NCBI GenBank assembly: GCA_020435085.1
Contig: JAGRAB010000238.1
Coordinates: forward strand, 1 to 6,844
Length of the DNA: 6,844 nt
Reading direction: 5' to 3'
Origin: Bdellovibrionales bacterium
GTDB taxonomy: Bacteria > Bdellovibrionota > Bdellovibrionia > Bdellovibrionales > UBA1609
A program made the position numbers and the translations under genes. The notes beneath the pieces are model-generated. The model made no database searches and was not told the DNA's origin. It saw nothing but the letters and a program-made list of their open reading frames with translations. This document shows positions 6,192 to 6,844 of this stretch, in pieces (the first letter of the stretch is position 1; every line of letters begins with the position of its first letter).

Positions 6192-6746
6192 TTAACTCTG
6201 CTGAGAGAATAAAACTTTTTGAGTTGCCTGAAGATCTTCTTTCAATGAAGGCTCTGACATTTTTAGCTGATAAATACTATCAATCGTTTCTTTTAAAGCT
6301 CCATCTTCAAAAATTTGAACTTGTCCAGTTTCTGTCTCTGCCAAGTGAATCGATTTTTCCGCAGCCTTCATAAGCCCATTATTTTTTGAGTAGATTTCAA
6401 TTTCAGTGTTTCTCAATTTTTTTTCACCCAAATAATAATGTTTTACTAAATACATTTTGCCACCTTTTTCAAAAGAATAATCGTTCGCACTGACTCGACC
6501 TTCCCAAAAGTCTATCGTATTAAATACCACGGCATCTATCAGTAACGTTGCAACAAAAACAATTGACGTTAAAATATATAAGACAATTCGAATAATGATA
6601 TTTTGATGGTTCACAAACGTTGCATATCTTCTTGTCAGTTTATACCCACCAGACGCACATCCCGTATTGGCTCCTAAGCCGCAAAGCAATGTCGCCGCTA
6701 AAAAAATGCGAAGGGCTTTTTTAAAAAATAATGTCATGCAAGTCAT
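6192..6746 (-). CDS. DUF3332 family membrane lipoprotein
   Basis: A 184-residue envelope protein of the DUF3332 family, whose function is unknown. Residues 9-25 form a basic then hydrophobic export signal leading to Cys30 in NTGC, the likely lipidation site, although Asn at -3 is off the lipobox consensus. After GGYKLTRRYATFVN comes a hydrophobic stretch (50-70) running into DAVVFNTIDFWEG (71-83). The Asp-Ala...Asn-Thr-Ile-(Asp/Glu)-Phe-Trp signature is what I recognise as DUF3332. A hydrophilic C-terminal part (about 95-184) has short strands followed by a charged helical tail. An open frame extends upstream to a TTG at 6800, but the ATG at 6746 is preferred: it has AAGGAG 6 bases upstream and places the signal peptide at the N-terminus. 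An ATG three codons later is a less likely alternative. The gene is monocistronic within this window. Confidence 0.85.
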   Translation of the reverse strand: MTCMTLFFKKALRIFLAATLLCGLGANTGCASGGYKLTRRYATFVNHQNIIIRIVLYILTSIVFVATLLIDAVVFNTIDFWEGRVSANDYSFEKGGKMYLVKHYYLGEKKLRNTEIEIYSKNNGLMKAAEKSIHLAETETGQVQIFEDGALKETIDSIYQLKMSEPSLKEDLQATQKVLFSQQS

Positions 6747-6844
6747 AATTTTCTCCTTTGTACCAACATGCTGGACGTGGTTGTTTAAAAAATCCTGCAA
6801 CCATTGTATCCAATCGGCATTGAGGTTGAGGGTGTTTTTCTATT
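6747..6844 (-). promoter_or_regulatory. Upstream region of the DUF3332 gene with RBS and possible -10
   Basis: AAGGAG (minus strand, 6758-6753) is a strong ribosome-binding site 6 bases before the ATG at 6746. TACAAT at 6808-6803 is a 5 of 6 match to a -10 element, which would place initiation near 6796 with a leader of about 50 bases; no convincing -35 is visible. TGGTTG (6778-6783) and CAACCA (6798-6803) form a weak 6-bp inverted repeat around the predicted initiation site. No gene is visible in these 98 bases. Confidence 0.4.

Noticed and set aside
6128..6373. Plus-strand open frame of 81 codons across the convergent junction
   Set aside because: It overlaps the end of the PPC gene and runs antisense into the DUF3332 gene, with no recognisable domain or RBS; the two genes it overlaps are well supported.
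6747..6800. Upstream extension of the DUF3332 protein from a TTG at 6800
   Set aside because: It would put 18 extra residues before the signal peptide; the ATG at 6746 has AAGGAG at ideal spacing.

Overview
The window is a chromosomal stretch of AT-rich DNA from a Gram-negative (diderm) bacterium. It encodes a class A penicillin-binding protein, an exported or lipidated protein and an outer-membrane beta-barrel with a C-terminal Phe. The low GC content, together with DUF3332 and an unusually extended PBP, would suit the Bdellovibrionota (a Bacteriovorax-like lineage), but no marker gene here fixes the taxonomy. No mobile element, CRISPR array, rRNA or tRNA was seen.

Left part (1 to 5523, minus strand, transcribed right to left): a three-gene, operon-like run for the cell envelope. 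It begins with a 1081-residue bifunctional glycosyltransferase/transpeptidase. After a 14-base gap comes a 410-residue unrecognised exported protein, possibly a lipoprotein. After a further 46 bases comes a 326-residue DUF4421-like outer-membrane barrel. The start codon of the barrel gene lies in the loop of a long imperfect hairpin (961-1008) whose 3' arm is the signal-peptide coding sequence.

Middle (5524 to 5742): a compact divergent regulatory region. It contains a perfect 10+2+10 palindrome, a 7+2+7 palindrome, a 7-bp inverted repeat followed by a T run, a small hairpin just before the plus-strand start, and plausible promoter elements in both directions.

Right part (5743 to 6746): a plus-strand stand-alone PPC/DUF296 domain protein converges on a minus-strand DUF3332 membrane lipoprotein, with only 2 bp between their stop codons. 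The last 98 bases (6747-6844) hold the ribosome-binding site and a possible promoter for the DUF3332 gene.

Working hypothesis (inference): the left operon couples peptidoglycan synthesis at the inner membrane to an accessory protein and a barrel in the outer membrane, comparable in logic to class A PBP/Lpo activator pairs. Nothing resembles a defence system. The most unusual signals are the hairpin around the barrel gene's start codon and the dense inverted repeats between the divergent genes.
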